Positions 18,501 to 25,646 of a stretch of 64,000 nt of DNA are shown one piece after another. The notes under the pieces are model-generated. The model was not told the origin of the DNA, did not search any database, and saw only the letters and a list, made by a program, of their open reading frames with translations. Source of the DNA: an uncultured Thermoanaerobaculia bacterium (GTDB lineage Bacteria; Acidobacteriota; Thermoanaerobaculia; Multivoradales; Multivoraceae); assembly GCA_951812325.1 (NCBI GenBank), contig OX638294.1, positions 62,001 to 126,000 of the forward strand. Reading direction: 5' to 3'. Made by a program: the position numbers and the translations under genes. Position 1 is the first letter of the stretch. The number at the start of each line of letters is the position of its first letter.

Positions 18501-21500
18501 TTCTCTGGCGTCTGGGGTCGTCCTGGTCAGGGATCAGTTTCGCTGCCTTGCATTGGAGGGCCTTGAGGCTGTCATCGATGGCCTCATTCAGGTCGACCCG
18601 GCCCCGTCGGATCTCCCGCTGCTGCTCGAACTGCCGGACGGACCCCTGTTCCAGTTCCTCCTCCACGGCGATGAGGCGCCCGTCCAGGGCCGCTCGACGG
18701 TCCGGTTCGATCTGGCCCTGGCGGAAAGCCTGCTCAAGTGCGGCGCGCGAATCGGCCGCCTGGTCGCGGAGCGCATGGAGGCTGTCCTCCCTGCTGGATT
18801 CGAGGTGGTCTCGCCACCGCTCCGCCTCGGCGTCGTCAATCTGTTCGCCCGCATCTGCCCAGCGCTCAGCCCAGTTCAGAACCCTCCTTGCAGACTCGAA
18901 GTCTCCTGAGCCGAGGTGGCGCTCGAAGGCGGTTCCAAGGTCGGTTGGGCGGGACGACGTGAGAGCCTCCAACAAGCTGGCGGGTTCGCCTTCTCCCTCG
19001 CCGTCCTCGGTGATGCGGACGTCCGGCAACCGGAAGAGCCCCGTCGCCTTGAGCATCTCGGCCGGCGGCTCGGTCAGGAACTCCTCTTCGTGGCTGGGGT
19101 CAACCAGGTCCTGGACGCGTGCCGCCGCCTGTTGCGCTGTTCGGGCCGCCGCTCGCACGAGGAGCGGCTGTTCCGGGAACGTGCCGACGGGCCGCAGCGC
19201 GTCACGGAGTCGAGGCAGTTCATCCCTGAGCAGGGAGACGAACTCGTTGATCACCAGGCGGCGATGGTCCGTCGGGCCGCTCTCCACTGCCAGGTCGAGA
19301 TACTCGTGGGCGAGTTCGAGCGGGCGCGCCAGGCGCCGCTGAAACCGCTTGAAGGTCTTCGTGGCGACGCTCTGGTTCGCTTTGAGCAGTCCCTTGCCAG
19401 TCCGCTCCACGATCTCCCGCAGACCGTCGTGGTCCTCGAGGTCGGCGAGATGCTCCCGGACGCGACTCGGCGCGGCTTCGGCCAGGACCGCCAGCACGAG
19501 TTGGCCGAGTTCGCCCCGGTCGCTGAGCAGGGCCTCCCAGATTCGGTTGGCGGGTGTGTAGTAGAGAGGCATCTTTGCACTCTCGTTACGCCAGAGACGC
19601 AGTTCCTCCTGCACTTTGGCCAAAGCGTCTTCGCGTTTCGTGTGGCGCTTTGCCCGGCGCAGGGAGGCCCCGGCGTCTACCTGGGCATTCTGGACGGCCC
19701 AGCTTCTCTGCGCGGCTCTCTGACAGAAGTCGTACAGCTCGGGAAGGCCCTCGTGGGTGAGGTGCTGGAGCAGGGCGGCGGCTCCCGTGTAGGGGGCGAG
19801 AAGTGCCGGCGCCAACGCCGCGGCGAAGCCGATCAGGGCCTCTGCGTTCTCGGTCTCCGGCGAGACCTCCCGTTCGTCGGGCGCGCCTTCCACGGCGCGT
19901 TGGATGGCGTCCCGCAGATCAGGCTCAAGCTCGCCGTGTGCCTTCTCCAGATGGACCGAGTAGAGAGCGGCTTCAAGGAGAGCGGCGCGGGGCAGTCCCG
20001 CTTCGATTCCTGCTGCTTCGGCGGTTCGGCAGACCTGGTAGGCGTGGGCGAGGCGGGGAGGCTCGTCGACAAGCGCTGCGGCTACGGCCTCACGGACCCG
20101 CCGTTCCTGCTCGTTCCATTTCGGCGTCGATTCTTCTTCTTCTTCTTCCTCGCGGGCGCCGACCTCTTCTGGCAGGGTGTCTTCGACATCGAGGTCGGTC
20201 GCGGCGCCCGCTCCCGGGCCCGGCGGCTCGACGGGCTTTGCTGCCGGACCTGCGCAAGCTGAGTCCCCGGGTGGCTGCTCGTCACCGGTGGCCGCCGAGG
20301 GCGCCGCCGGTCCCGGCTGAGCGGGTTTGGGCCGATCGTTCGAATCGGGTTCGGACTCGGCTCCGGGCAGGTCGTCTGCGCCTGTGCCGCGGACCGTCGC
20401 GTCTCGGTCCGCGGGCCTGGCCTCTCGGTTCAGGCCGACCGCGGCAGCCGTGTCGTCAGCTGGTGATTCGACGGCGGCAGGCACGTTCGGTTCAACCGAT
20501 GCTTCCGTTGCGGGCGTCTTCCCGTTGGCCGCGATTGCCGGAGCAAGCAGTCTCAGCAGAGCGTCCTCGGCCGAACGGTGCCGGTCTCTCGCTGCGGTGG
20601 CCTGTTTCCGACACTCGTCCAGACGGTGATCCAGCTGCCGTTGCTCGTCGCGACTCGTGGGTTTCCGGGCGCGGAGTCCCTCCCTTTGCTCCTCAAGCTC
20701 GCGATGGCGCGTGTGGTTTTCCACCAGTGCTTCGAAGGCCGTCGGGATGTCGCGCTCCAGGCGATCGAATTCAGCGCCGGCCTGTTCCGGCGCCACATCC
20801 GGCAAGCTGTGCCAGTCGTCGCGGAGACGATCGAGATCGTCTCGGATCGCCTCGCTGGCCGCGTGTCGGGCGATGTCGTCGCGCAGGCGGTCGGCGGCAG
20901 CCAGCAGGCTGTCGATTGCGGCCTTGTTCTCGATCTCGAGCTTCTTCGAGGCGACTTCAGTGCGGAGTGTCCGGAGGCGGTCCTGGAGACCTGTGGCGAA
21001 CCCTCCGACGATCGACAGGGCTTCGACTTCGTCGACCGAGTCGAGGAGATCCCCGACCGAGTCGAAGGCTCTCTCGAACATCGACTGGGCTTGGCGGATA
21101 CCGCGCTCGAGAGCCGGTTCCGGCGCAGTCGCGGTTGCCTTCGCTGCGACCTTCCCGTCTGTTGGTACGGGCGCCGGGTCACCATCGGGATCGGATGTGG
21201 TGATGGGCGCGGCGAGCAGGTCCCCGAACTCGGCTTCCAGTTCGGCCGCTTTGCCGACTGCGTCCAGAAGAACGGAACGGTCGTTCGTGAGTGACGCGAG
21301 TGAAAACGTCAGCAGGATCGTCATGCGCCGCTCCTCGTCGTCCGCCGCGGACCACGTCTCAAGGCGCGACTCCACCTCGGCCCTCAGGCGATCGAGAATG
21401 ACCTCGTCCGAGCTCTCCGACCTGAGGAGTTTCCGGTACGGCCCGTCCAGGATGCAGTACTCCAGCGAGGGAGGCGTGTCCCTGGGAGCCTGACCGGTCG

Positions 21501-21774
21501 TCTTCCTGGCAGCGCCGGGCTTGGCGGCCGGCTGCTCCCTCCAGTGTCTCCAGAGTTCCCGGCGGTTCTTCGCGTTGCCGTAGAAGGCGAGCAGGATGTC
21601 TTCGTCAGATGCCTTGTGCAGGTCGCTGTCCAAGCGGCTGCGCACGTATGCGCCCTTCAGGAGCTTCTTCCGAGGGCCGCCGCTCAGGTACAGGGGCCTC
21701 TGCAGCTCCTCGAGCCCGCCCAGGCAGCGGGGGAGCCCGTTCCCGAGTTCGCCCTGGTGTGCTTGTTCGGCCAT
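15535..21774 (-). CDS. Giant 2079-residue P-loop NTPase (STAND-like), candidate conflict-system sensor
   Basis: Residues 1-530 are mostly helical with coiled-coil stretches (about 240-420) and a Pro/Ala/Asp-rich linker. A poly-Glu run near 545 is encoded by repeated GAA codons. Residues 560-1350 are a long alpha-helical region. The P-loop domain begins at EMFFGREREEREI, has Walker A YGGRQLGKTALLHRV (about 1385-1400) and Walker B TLLLMFDEADGFL (about 1480-1492), then a winged-helix-like region (LVELGVLRRLSDRKRRDRY) and a C-terminal alpha/beta domain (VVLVLGPGAAGVAQV). The FGRE opening and layout resemble KAP/STAND NTPases that hold an effector inactive until a trigger binds. Length and partner gene suggest a defence or conflict role; no described family is recognised with certainty. 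Confidence 0.65.
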   Translation of the reverse strand: MAEQAHQGELGNGLPRCLGGLEELQRPLYLSGGPRKKLLKGAYVRSRLDSDLHKASDEDILLAFYGNAKNRRELWRHWREQPAAKPGAARKTTGQAPRDTPPSLEYCILDGPYRKLLRSESSDEVILDRLRAEVESRLETWSAADDEERRMTILLTFSLASLTNDRSVLLDAVGKAAELEAEFGDLLAAPITTSDPDGDPAPVPTDGKVAAKATATAPEPALERGIRQAQSMFERAFDSVGDLLDSVDEVEALSIVGGFATGLQDRLRTLRTEVASKKLEIENKAAIDSLLAAADRLRDDIARHAASEAIRDDLDRLRDDWHSLPDVAPEQAGAEFDRLERDIPTAFEALVENHTRHRELEEQREGLRARKPTSRDEQRQLDHRLDECRKQATAARDRHRSAEDALLRLLAPAIAANGKTPATEASVEPNVPAAVESPADDTAAAVGLNREARPADRDATVRGTGADDLPGAESEPDSNDRPKPAQPGPAAPSAATGDEQPPGDSACAGPAAKPVEPPGPGAGAATDLDVEDTLPEEVGAREEEEEEESTPKWNEQERRVREAVAAALVDEPPRLAHAYQVCRTAEAAGIEAGLPRAALLEAALYSVHLEKAHGELEPDLRDAIQRAVEGAPDEREVSPETENAEALIGFAAALAPALLAPYTGAAALLQHLTHEGLPELYDFCQRAAQRSWAVQNAQVDAGASLRRAKRHTKREDALAKVQEELRLWRNESAKMPLYYTPANRIWEALLSDRGELGQLVLAVLAEAAPSRVREHLADLEDHDGLREIVERTGKGLLKANQSVATKTFKRFQRRLARPLELAHEYLDLAVESGPTDHRRLVINEFVSLLRDELPRLRDALRPVGTFPEQPLLVRAAARTAQQAAARVQDLVDPSHEEEFLTEPPAEMLKATGLFRLPDVRITEDGEGEGEPASLLEALTSSRPTDLGTAFERHLGSGDFESARRVLNWAERWADAGEQIDDAEAERWRDHLESSREDSLHALRDQAADSRAALEQAFRQGQIEPDRRAALDGRLIAVEEELEQGSVRQFEQQREIRRGRVDLNEAIDDSLKALQCKAAKLIPDQDDPRRQRIWQHMDDGDLVAANELLHRSGEETRAPAMAEEPEPLLLNRYLAINREALRRSAHDGSGVVEAARKGRRHGDLRFDRLDDDDRESAADLLESWRTLKRSMPGNRQKVARAAIGLLTRLGFLDARLHLEPATPETLTQPKWPDAVQRNFRSGELITAPLSNRGDCPDPHFGSQAGGRYRLLVFFEPPTAAQVLQRLQSEVGGQAPIVVCLAPLSDTTREQLLRKSFEQSLSFITLDEILLLFLAAQPPSRLASLFALALPFSYCQPFVRRGGSVPPEMFFGREREEREITNFQGSCFLYGGRQLGKTALLHRVEEVYSAPAQGRFAAVIDLKAAGIGDADTADIWGAIWAALRELHAIDDGVKRPSLSSRSIEVFMDALHERFNRDTGHTLLLMFDEADGFLRRDALNSSRETFAESSRLKSLMDRSRSIKVVFAGLHNVVRTTTQSNHPLAHLGEPICIGPFIGPEDRRQAELLLRLPLQACGYLFDPPRLVLGVLARANYYPSLLQIYGASLVNELSRTAVPRTAAQLPNIHRDVVEGVHLSRDLQELIRQRFEWTLQLDSRYEAIAYATAWMCRDDSRVLHDGADDERISGDVGQWWPAGFKDVDRGRFLALLEELVELGVLRRLSDRKRRDRYTLRTPNVLALLGDQEEIVRKLEALEGRAAEPDLGPHEIRRRHGDRGPLSRPLTLWQERRIAGHANRRSRRNAVVLVLGPGAAGVAQVRDFLTQGQSLVDVKPLAASRSTLGFERDLKRRIKARSDETTLFVAPVGTAKGARWKAAWIEAAIEALGRLRSPNRFARVVFTLDARRLTDHHETIEEWEKQGVVEMVRLRPWSIDFAAQCLDDDPDVGQMLDARQERDLAELCGGWPELLDLVLDGLRGGADPTRLRSRDGFAMLLKENADRLRSAFCLDQQALSEMLRLANEYGRAEQHELLGPEARELAGCTLSEDDVQVAFRVARKLSLLQEVGGARWQVDPTVARVMQETSD
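20131..20151 (-). repeat. GAA codon run (poly-Glu) in the giant NTPase
   Basis: TTC repeated six times plus CTC on the plus strand encodes seven consecutive Glu. Unit changes stay in frame, so this can vary linker length but not switch the gene off. Confidence 0.8.
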
Positions 21775-21840
21775 GTATCCTGCGACAGCGGCTGACGTTA
21801 CACGATCCGGCCCGCGCGGCTGCCTTGGTGGCGCGGGCCG

Positions 21841-22209
21841 TTGGGCAGGTCGCCGCGCGCAGTGATCGAGGGCGCCTTGATGGGCCTCGCGAACCTCATG
21901 CCCGGAATCAGCGGCGGCACGATACGGCTCTCGGTCGGCATCTACCCCCGCTTCATCGCGGCGATGGCGCAGTCGGTCCGGGCGCCGGCAAGCTCGCAGA
22001 CCGGTACGGGGCTGGGGCCAGACATCGAGCCCGCGACAGGTTTGGCGGCGAGTTCGGCTCGGCTCTCAACTCAGGCAACAGGGGCGACCGAAGATCGCGG
22101 CGTGCGGCGCATCCCGCGCCACGTGCGAACCACCCCGGGGTGCGAGTCATCGAGCTCGCGAACGGCACGATGCCGGGCCGAGATGCGGCGCCGTTCGAAC
22201 GCAGTGTGA
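21841..22209 (+). pseudogene. N-terminal fragment of a DUF368 membrane protein
   Basis: The first 40 or so codons read EGALMGLANLMPGISGGT then IYPRFIAAMAQS, a clear match to the conserved opening of DUF368 membrane proteins, which normally run about 250-300 residues and have been linked to undecaprenyl phosphate recycling. After about position 21980 the similarity ends and the frame continues as low-complexity Ser/Thr/Arg sequence to a stop. The rest of the gene is missing. It diverges from the giant NTPase gene 66 bases away, so the loss may date from arrival of that accessory pair. Confidence 0.65.
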
Positions 22210-22225
22210 CTTCTGCCAAGAGCTG

Positions 22226-23458
22226 CTAGTAGTTGAGCTTTTCGCCTTCGGACTTCGCGATCACGGCCGCGCCGACGGAGTCGGAGGTGATGTTGACCAT
22301 CGTCCGGAACATGTCGAGCGGGCGGTCGACCGAGAGCATCACGCCGGCGAGGGCGTAGGCCTCGGGCGTGTTCAGTCCGATCGCTTCAAGCACGATGAAG
22401 ATCATGACCAGACCGGCCGAGGGGATGGCGGCCGCTCCGACCGAGGCGAGCAGAGCCGTGAGGACGACGATCGCCTGGGTCGTGAAGGAGAGGTCGGCGC
22501 CCAGGGCCTGGGCGATGAAGAGGGCGCCCGCACACTCGAACAGAGCGGTGCCGTCCATGTTCACGGTGGCGCCCATCGGCAGGACGAAACTGGTTACCTT
22601 GTTCGAGGCGCCCACCCGTTCCCGCACACACTTCATCGTCATCGGCAACGTAGCGGACGAAGAGCTTGTCGAGAAGGCCATGGCCATCGCGGACCCCATC
22701 GCACGGTAGTGGTCCAGCGGGTTCTTGCGCATGAAGAGGAAGAGGAGTGCCGGCAGGACGACAAGGAAGTGAACGGCCAGGCCGCCGGCGATCGTCAGCA
22801 TGTACTTGACGATCTGCTGAAGGAGGTCGATGCCCAGGTCGTTCACTGTGCGAGTGAGAAGGGCGAACACGCCCAGCGGCAGCAGGCGGATGACCCACGT
22901 CGTGAGCTTCATGATTGCCTGGAATCCTGCTCCGAACCCGTTGCGCAGGAACTCTCCCGATGGTCCCGACATGACCCCGATGGCAGCGCCGATGCAGATG
23001 GAGAAGAAGATCAGGCCGAGGATTTCGCCGTCGGCCGCCGCGCCGACCGGATTCAGCGGAATCAGGTCCTCGACGAGCTGTTCGAGGATCGAGTCGGGGG
23101 CTTGAGCCCGCTCCGGGTCCATCGGTTCCGCGCCGGCAGGCATCGTGAAGCCGTCGCCGGGCCGTATGATGTTCACCAACGTCAGGCCGACGAGAATCGC
23201 CATGAAGCTGCTGAGCGTGTACCAGCCGAGGGTCTTGGCGCCCAGCCGGCCAATCGAGCGGCCGTCGCCGATTCCGGCCACGCCATGCACGATGGACAGG
23301 AAGATCAACGGCACGATGACCATGCGCAGCAGACGCATGAAGCCGTCGGCGATCAGGCTGATCCAGCCGATGTCCAGGCCCGTGTTCCTGGTGACGAGGC
23401 CGAAGAGCACTCCCGCCACCATGCCGATCAGTACCTGCCAATGAAGAGCGAGTTTCAT
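22226..23458 (-). CDS. Dicarboxylate/amino acid:cation symporter (DAACS family)
   Basis: A 410-residue secondary transporter starting at ATG 23458 (MKLALHWQVLIGMVAGVLFG). It shows the family's membrane segments, the Ser-rich re-entrant loop STSSSSATLPMT (hairpin 1), the NMDGT motif in LPMGATVNMDGTALFE and the second hairpin ASVGAAAIPSAGLVMI. These residues bind substrate and sodium in GltPh/GltP homologues. It should import C4-dicarboxylates or acidic amino acids with Na+ or H+. The start overlaps the divergent aminopeptidase start by two bases, so one of the two genes may begin slightly further in. Confidence 0.92.
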   Translation of the reverse strand: MKLALHWQVLIGMVAGVLFGLVTRNTGLDIGWISLIADGFMRLLRMVIVPLIFLSIVHGVAGIGDGRSIGRLGAKTLGWYTLSSFMAILVGLTLVNIIRPGDGFTMPAGAEPMDPERAQAPDSILEQLVEDLIPLNPVGAAADGEILGLIFFSICIGAAIGVMSGPSGEFLRNGFGAGFQAIMKLTTWVIRLLPLGVFALLTRTVNDLGIDLLQQIVKYMLTIAGGLAVHFLVVLPALLFLFMRKNPLDHYRAMGSAMAMAFSTSSSSATLPMTMKCVRERVGASNKVTSFVLPMGATVNMDGTALFECAGALFIAQALGADLSFTTQAIVVLTALLASVGAAAIPSAGLVMIFIVLEAIGLNTPEAYALAGVMLSVDRPLDMFRTMVNITSDSVGAAVIAKSEGEKLNY

Positions 23459-24917
23459 GGTCAGGCAGGCTAGCACGCGGGCGCCGAGGGCCCGCCGCCG
23501 GTTGCGGCGCCGTTCGCGCGTGTTCGTGGTGGCCGTGGCCCTGGTGCTGGCGGGGCTTGTGGCGAGCTGCGGCAGCGTCCGCTACTACTCGCAGGCGGCT
23601 TTCGGGGGCGCCGGCGTGCTGGTCAAGCGCCAGTCGATCGACCGTCTCCTGGCGTCGGGACGAACGGAAGTGCTCTCCGCGGCGACCCGGGAGCGGCTGC
23701 GGTTGACGCAGCAGATACGCGACTTCGCCAGCAGTGAGCTCGGACTTCCGGACAACCGCAGCTATCGGAGCTTCGCCGATGTCGGGCGGCCCTACGCGGT
23801 CTGGAACGTGGTCGCCGCGCCCCGGCTCGGCCTGGAGCCCAGGACCTGGTGCTATCCGTTCGCCGGCTGTGCGGCCTACCGCGGCTATTTCGACGAACGG
23901 GCCGCACGGAGGTACGGAGAGCGGCTTGCCAGCCAGGGCTTCGACGTGCGCGTCGGCGGCGTGGCGGCGTACTCGACCCTGGGCTGGTTCGCCGATCCGG
24001 TGCTCAGTACCTTCCTCGACTACGCCGACGCGGATCTGGCCGCCCTCATCTTCCACGAACTCGCGCACCAGGTGGTCTACGTCAAGGACGACAGCGCGTT
24101 CAACGAGTCGTTTGCGACCGCGGTCGAAGTCGCCGGAGTGCGCCGGTGGCTGCGGTCCTTGGGCCGGAGCGAGGATCTGGGTGCCTTCGAGGAGGGGCGG
24201 GAACGGCGACGCGACCTGAACCGGTTTCTGCTGGAGGTGCGAACGGAGTTGGAGGCGCTCTACCGGAGTGAGGGAAGCGACGATTGGAAGCTGGCGCGGA
24301 AGGCGGAAGTCTTCCGATCGCTGCCAGCCCGCTACCGGCGCGAGCTCGTTCCTGCATGGCGGGCTGCCGAGAACGGCGCCGCCGGCGGCGAGTCGGACCT
24401 GGGCGAGTGGCTGTCGCGGCTCAACAACGCGGACCTCGTCTCGATTGCCACCTACAGCGACCTGGTTCCGGCGTTTCTGGCGCTGCTCGAGGCGTCAGGG
24501 CGGAACTTCCCGCTCTTCTACGCCGAGGTCGAGCGGCTGGCGGCGCTGGAGCCGCAGGAGCGGCGGCGGCAGTTGGCTACGGTCCGGGACGATGATTCAG
24601 TACCAGTCGATGGCGCCGCGCGCCAGGTCGGGATGGTCGGTGAACACGCCGTTCACGCCGAAGACGAACAGGTGGCTGCGGATCTCCTCGATGACAGTCG
24701 TGTAGGGGCTGGGCACCTGGTCGGCCCGGAACGTGTAGGGATGAACCAGCAGGCCGGCTTCCCTGGCCCAGACAACGAGGTCCCGCTGCCGCCGGATCAT
24801 CGTCTTGGCGGGTCCGATGCCGTCGGCGAAGTCGGCGATGCCGGCGATGCCCTCCGGGCTCAGGAAGCGCTGGTACTGCTCGACCTCCGCCATCAGGAGC
24901 ACCTGGGGCAGATCTGA
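23457..24917 (+). CDS. Putative lipoprotein zinc aminopeptidase (DUF2265/Aminopep family)
   Basis: The protein has a basic N-terminus, a hydrophobic stretch and a lipobox (LAGLVASCGS, Cys near residue 38), then the family core ending in HELAHQVVYVKDDSAFNESFAT. There HExxH gives the zinc ligands and the later Glu the third. The family is predicted to be a cell-surface or periplasmic metallo-aminopeptidase. Homologues end near the segment FYAEVERLAALEPQERRRQL (about residue 375). Here the frame runs on for another 105 or so codons to 24917, fully antisense to the phosphodiesterase gene, with no homologous look. A stop appears to have been lost, so the real functional end is near 24600. Confidence 0.75.
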   Translation: MVRQASTRAPRARRRLRRRSRVFVVAVALVLAGLVASCGSVRYYSQAAFGGAGVLVKRQSIDRLLASGRTEVLSAATRERLRLTQQIRDFASSELGLPDNRSYRSFADVGRPYAVWNVVAAPRLGLEPRTWCYPFAGCAAYRGYFDERAARRYGERLASQGFDVRVGGVAAYSTLGWFADPVLSTFLDYADADLAALIFHELAHQVVYVKDDSAFNESFATAVEVAGVRRWLRSLGRSEDLGAFEEGRERRRDLNRFLLEVRTELEALYRSEGSDDWKLARKAEVFRSLPARYRRELVPAWRAAENGAAGGESDLGEWLSRLNNADLVSIATYSDLVPAFLALLEASGRNFPLFYAEVERLAALEPQERRRQLATVRDDDSVPVDGAARQVGMVGEHAVHAEDEQVAADLLDDSRVGAGHLVGPERVGMNQQAGFPGPDNEVPLPPDHRLGGSDAVGEVGDAGDALRAQEALVLLDLRHQEHLGQI

Positions 24918-25556
24918 GCCCAGCGCTCGCAGGCGCTTGAGACTCTCGGGCTCGAAGCTCTGGACGAAGACCCGTGCGCCGGGCTCCCGGTAGCCGTAGC
25001 GATCGAGAACGTCGAGCAGCGCCTCTTCCATCGGCAGGCCCTCCTCGCGGTGCCAGGCCGGCGCCTTCAGTTCCGGGTAGATCCCCACGTTCCTCCCGGA
25101 GGACTGGTTCATTCCCTGGACGAGTTCGATCATCTCGGCAAACGTTGGCACCCGGAAGCGGCCGACGCCCTTCGGAAAGCGGCCGTCCAGGCGTTCCGCG
25201 GCCTCCAGACGGCCGATTTCCTCGACGGTGAAGTCGGCGGCGTACCACCTGCCGTCTTCGCGCGCCCGATCGGGAAACACCTCCTCGACGTTCGTGGTCG
25301 CCTCCAAGTGGATGTCGTGCAGGCAGATGAAGTGGCCGTCGCTGGTCAACACGAGATCCGGCTCGATGTAGTCGGCGCCCATGCCGTGGGCCACCGCATA
25401 GGCGGGGATCGTGTGCTCGGGCAGATAGCCTGAGGCGCCGCGGTGGGCGATGACGATCATGCGAACGTCCGGGACCTCCGTTGGTTCTTCTTGGGTCGCC
25501 GCCGGGAGGCCAATGGCCGCGAGCAGGATGCCGGCCTGAAACGGGGAGGGGATCAT
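24597..25556 (-). CDS. glpQ: Glycerophosphodiester phosphodiesterase
   Basis: A 319-residue protein starting at ATG 25556, with a secretion-type N-terminus (PSPFQAGILLAAIGLPAATQ). The GDPD TIM-barrel motifs are present: IVIAHRGASGYLPEHTI (catalytic His and Glu region), ADYIEPDLVLTSDG, LHDIHLEATTNV (second catalytic His) and a late VNGVFTDHPD. These residues bind the divalent metal and cleave glycerophosphodiesters to glycerol-3-phosphate and an alcohol. Its export signal suggests periplasmic action. The last 320 bases are overlapped by the extended C-terminus of the convergent aminopeptidase gene. Confidence 0.9.
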   Translation of the reverse strand: MIPSPFQAGILLAAIGLPAATQEEPTEVPDVRMIVIAHRGASGYLPEHTIPAYAVAHGMGADYIEPDLVLTSDGHFICLHDIHLEATTNVEEVFPDRAREDGRWYAADFTVEEIGRLEAAERLDGRFPKGVGRFRVPTFAEMIELVQGMNQSSGRNVGIYPELKAPAWHREEGLPMEEALLDVLDRYGYREPGARVFVQSFEPESLKRLRALGSDLPQVLLMAEVEQYQRFLSPEGIAGIADFADGIGPAKTMIRRQRDLVVWAREAGLLVHPYTFRADQVPSPYTTVIEEIRSHLFVFGVNGVFTDHPDLARGAIDWY

Positions 25557-25646
25557 GCCCGCAGGATAGCGGCTCGGCCGGGAAGGCCTCCGCGTATCGC
25601 TGGCGGACAAGGAAGACGACCGCGGCTCGAGCGAGCGGCCGTCGGC

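Noticed and set aside
20131..20151. TTC repeat in the giant NTPase as a phase switch
   Set aside because: The unit is three bases and encodes Glu in frame, so changes in copy number do not disrupt the protein.
15535..21774. Giant NTPase as an Avs or Thoeris-type protein
   Set aside because: The P-loop sits in the middle of the chain and I see no nuclease, SIR2 or TIR domain at the N-terminus nor recognisable TPR-like sensor repeats, so I leave it unassigned.
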